A DNA stretch of 7,788 nucleotides from JBEIUL01 sp044356865 (GTDB taxonomy: Bacteria > Planctomycetota > Phycisphaerae > Phycisphaerales > SM1A02). A program made the translations under genes and the position numbers. The stretch covers positions 1 to 7,788 of the forward strand of contig JBIKVN010000151.1 of assembly GCA_044356865.1 (NCBI GenBank). The letters are read 5' to 3'. Of the stretch, positions 6,175 to 7,788 are shown piece after piece (positions within the stretch are counted from its first letter, which is position 1; every line of letters starts with the position of its first letter). Under the pieces are notes generated by a model that was not told the origin of the DNA, made no database searches, and saw nothing but the letters and a program-made list of their open reading frames with translations.

Positions 6175-7768
6175 CCAGCCTCTTGAGCAGCGGGAACGCG
6201 ATCACGTCGCGGATCGACGGCCGGTCGGCGAGCAGCATCACCAGCCGGTCGACGCCGAGGCCCATCCCCCCCGCCGGCGGCATGCCGACCGAAAGCGCCT
6301 CGAGGAAATCCTCGTCGAGCGAGCGGAACGCCTGCTCCTCCTCGTCGGCGCCCTTCAGCTGCTCGGTGAACTTCGCCCGCTGCACGTCGGGGTCGTTCAG
6401 CTCGGTGTACGCGGGGCCGAGCTCCATGCCGGCGATGAAGAGGTCCCACCGCTCGCACCAGGCCGGATCGTCGCGCTTCGGCCGGGTCAGCGGCGAGATC
6501 GCGCTCGGCCAGTCGAGGACGAAGGTCGGCCGCGCCGGATCCAGCAGGGGCTCGGCCAGCTCCTCGAAGAGCCCGTTCACGAGGAACGCGTCGTCGAGCC
6601 GCTCGGCGTCCTTGATGCGAAGTTCCCTCGCCTTCGCCCGCACCGCCGCGAGGTCGTCCGGCGGGAAGCCGCAGCCCTTGCGGAAGAGCTCGGCGAAGGT
6701 CACCCGCGTGAACGGACGCCGGTAGTCGATCCGCAACTCGCCGTAGGGCAGCGTCGGGGCGTCGGCGCTTCCCCCGACGGCGACGCCCGCGGCCTCGAGC
6801 TCGAGCCACCGCTCGCGGGCGAGGGCGTGCACGAGCCCCTCGACGAGCTCGAGCATCGTGCCGTAGTCGCCGAACGCCTCGTAGGCCTCCATCGCGGTGA
6901 ACTCGGGGTTGTGGCTCCGGTCGATCCCCTCGTTGCGGAAGTTCCGGTTGATCTCGAAGACCTTCGGCATCCCGCCGACGAGCAGCCGCTTGAGATAGAG
7001 CTCCGGCGCGATGCGGAGATAGAGCGGCATGTCGAGGGCGTTGTGGTGGGTGATGAACGGCTTCGCGGCGGCGCCGCCGGCCATCGGCTGCAGCATCGGC
7101 GTCTCGACCTCGAGGTAGCCCTGCGCCTCCATGTGCCGGCGGATCGAGCTCACGATGCGGCTGCGGAGCCGCATGGTCGCGAGCACGTCGGGGTTCGCCC
7201 AGAGGTCGACGTAGCGCTTGCGGCAGCGGGCCTCGGGATCGGTGAGGCCGTGCCACTTCTCGGGCGGCGGCGCGAGGCTCTTGACCGCGAGCGACAGGCC
7301 GCCCTCGCCTTCGCTCCAGACGCAGGTCTCGCCCTTCTGGGTGCGGCCGACCGCGCCCTCGGCGACGACGAGATCGCCGTAATCGAGCCGTTTCGCGATC
7401 TCGAAGGCCTTCTCGGGCACCGCCGACCTCGAGACGCTCACCTGGAGATCGCCGGTGTGGTCGCGGAGCCAGAGGAAGACGAGCTTGCCGAGGTCGCGGT
7501 GCTGCACCACGCGCCCGGCGACGCGGACCCGCGGCCGCGCGTCGACGACCTTCGCGGCCGGGTCGGCCTTCGCGGCCTTCACGCTCGCCTCGTGCGCGGC
7601 GTGCGCCGCCTCGTCGAAGCGGGACCGCGCCGTCGCGAGGTCGACGCGACCGTCGACGCGTCCGCCGAAGGGGTCGATCCCGAGCTCCTCGCGGTGGCGG
7701 CGGAGCTTCTCGCGCCGCGCCGCGACGAGGACGGACGCGTCGACCTCGGGCGAGGCGGGATCGGGCAC
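6167..7768 (-). CDS. lysS: Lysyl-tRNA synthetase, class II
   Basis: The enzyme charges tRNA-Lys with lysine in the cytosol. At 533 residues it is slightly longer than the roughly 505 of E. coli. An N-terminal helix (REKLRRHREELGIDPF, 19-34) leads, after an Ala-rich segment at about 42-75, into the OB-fold anticodon domain (about 80-165). The catalytic domain carries PMLQPMAGGAAAKPF (224-238), HHNALD, RIAPELYLKRLLVGG (252-266), motif 2 FRNEGIDRSHNPEFT (277-291) and motif 3 GMGLGVDRLVMLL (501-513) with R508. The lysine-pocket residues E256, R278, E294, Y296 and E456 are present; the usual Asn before the aromatic residue is Pro452. The best start is GTG 7766-7768. Twenty bases remain in the window beyond it, and the upstream frame has no ATG there, so a slightly longer protein cannot be excluded. 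It heads the minus-strand unit. Confidence 0.96.
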   Translation of the reverse strand: MPDPASPEVDASVLVAARREKLRRHREELGIDPFGGRVDGRVDLATARSRFDEAAHAAHEASVKAAKADPAAKVVDARPRVRVAGRVVQHRDLGKLVFLWLRDHTGDLQVSVSRSAVPEKAFEIAKRLDYGDLVVAEGAVGRTQKGETCVWSEGEGGLSLAVKSLAPPPEKWHGLTDPEARCRKRYVDLWANPDVLATMRLRSRIVSSIRRHMEAQGYLEVETPMLQPMAGGAAAKPFITHHNALDMPLYLRIAPELYLKRLLVGGMPKVFEINRNFRNEGIDRSHNPEFTAMEAYEAFGDYGTMLELVEGLVHALARERWLELEAAGVAVGGSADAPTLPYGELRIDYRRPFTRVTFAELFRKGCGFPPDDLAAVRAKARELRIKDAERLDDAFLVNGLFEELAEPLLDPARPTFVLDWPSAISPLTRPKRDDPAWCERWDLFIAGMELGPAYTELNDPDVQRAKFTEQLKGADEEEQAFRSLDEDFLEALSVGMPPAGGMGLGVDRLVMLLADRPSIRDVIAFPLLKRLDG

Positions 7769-7788
7769 GGCGGGACGGGCGTGGGGAT

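Noticed and set aside
4783..6186. 467-residue plus-strand open frame opposite the transglutaminase gene
   Set aside because: Composition is Arg/Pro/His-rich and it mirrors codon bias of the real minus-strand gene, whose catalytic triad and signal sequence are intact.

Overview
The window is very GC-rich DNA (roughly 70% G+C by eye) that is almost entirely coding. It carries seven genes, one cut off by the left edge, and no RNA genes, insertion sequences, CRISPR arrays or phage genes. All seven stop codons are TGA. The gene content points to a GC-rich Planctomycetota-like bacterium, perhaps Phycisphaerae: a BshC-like protein of a kind I associate with planctomycetes, an NAD(P)HX dehydratase with an extended N-terminal loop, a Tat-like exported transglutaminase, and very short upstream regions without Shine-Dalgarno motifs. 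This lineage call is inference from memory, not a search result.

Plus strand, left part. The C-terminal 151 residues of an unrecognised, probably secreted protein (1-456) are followed by a 74-base gap. The gap holds a 7-bp stem-loop, a 9-bp tandem repeat and a -10-like TACACT lying almost on the next start codon. A soluble family 2 glycosyltransferase (531-1319) then overlaps by 4 bases (ATGA) a 461-residue protein distantly resembling the bacillithiol cysteine ligase BshC (1316-2701). These two look co-transcribed and translationally coupled.

Minus strand, right part. Reading leftwards, lysyl-tRNA synthetase (7768-6167) overlaps by 8 bases an exported transglutaminase-like protein (6174-4669). 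That gene overlaps by 4 bases an NAD(P)H-hydrate dehydratase, NnrD (4672-3767). After 42 bases, a YhaM-type OB-fold plus HD-domain exoribonuclease (3724-2702) follows. The 42-base gap holds another TACACT just before the start, so the exonuclease may have its own promoter as well as read-through.

The two sets converge with no intergenic base: the stop codons at 2699-2701 and 2702-2704 abut, inside a perfect 12-bp palindrome.

Functionally, most of this is housekeeping: translation, repair of damaged NAD(P)H and RNA turnover. The least explained part is the coupled glycosyltransferase/BshC-like pair. I see no clear-cut novel defence or mobile system here.
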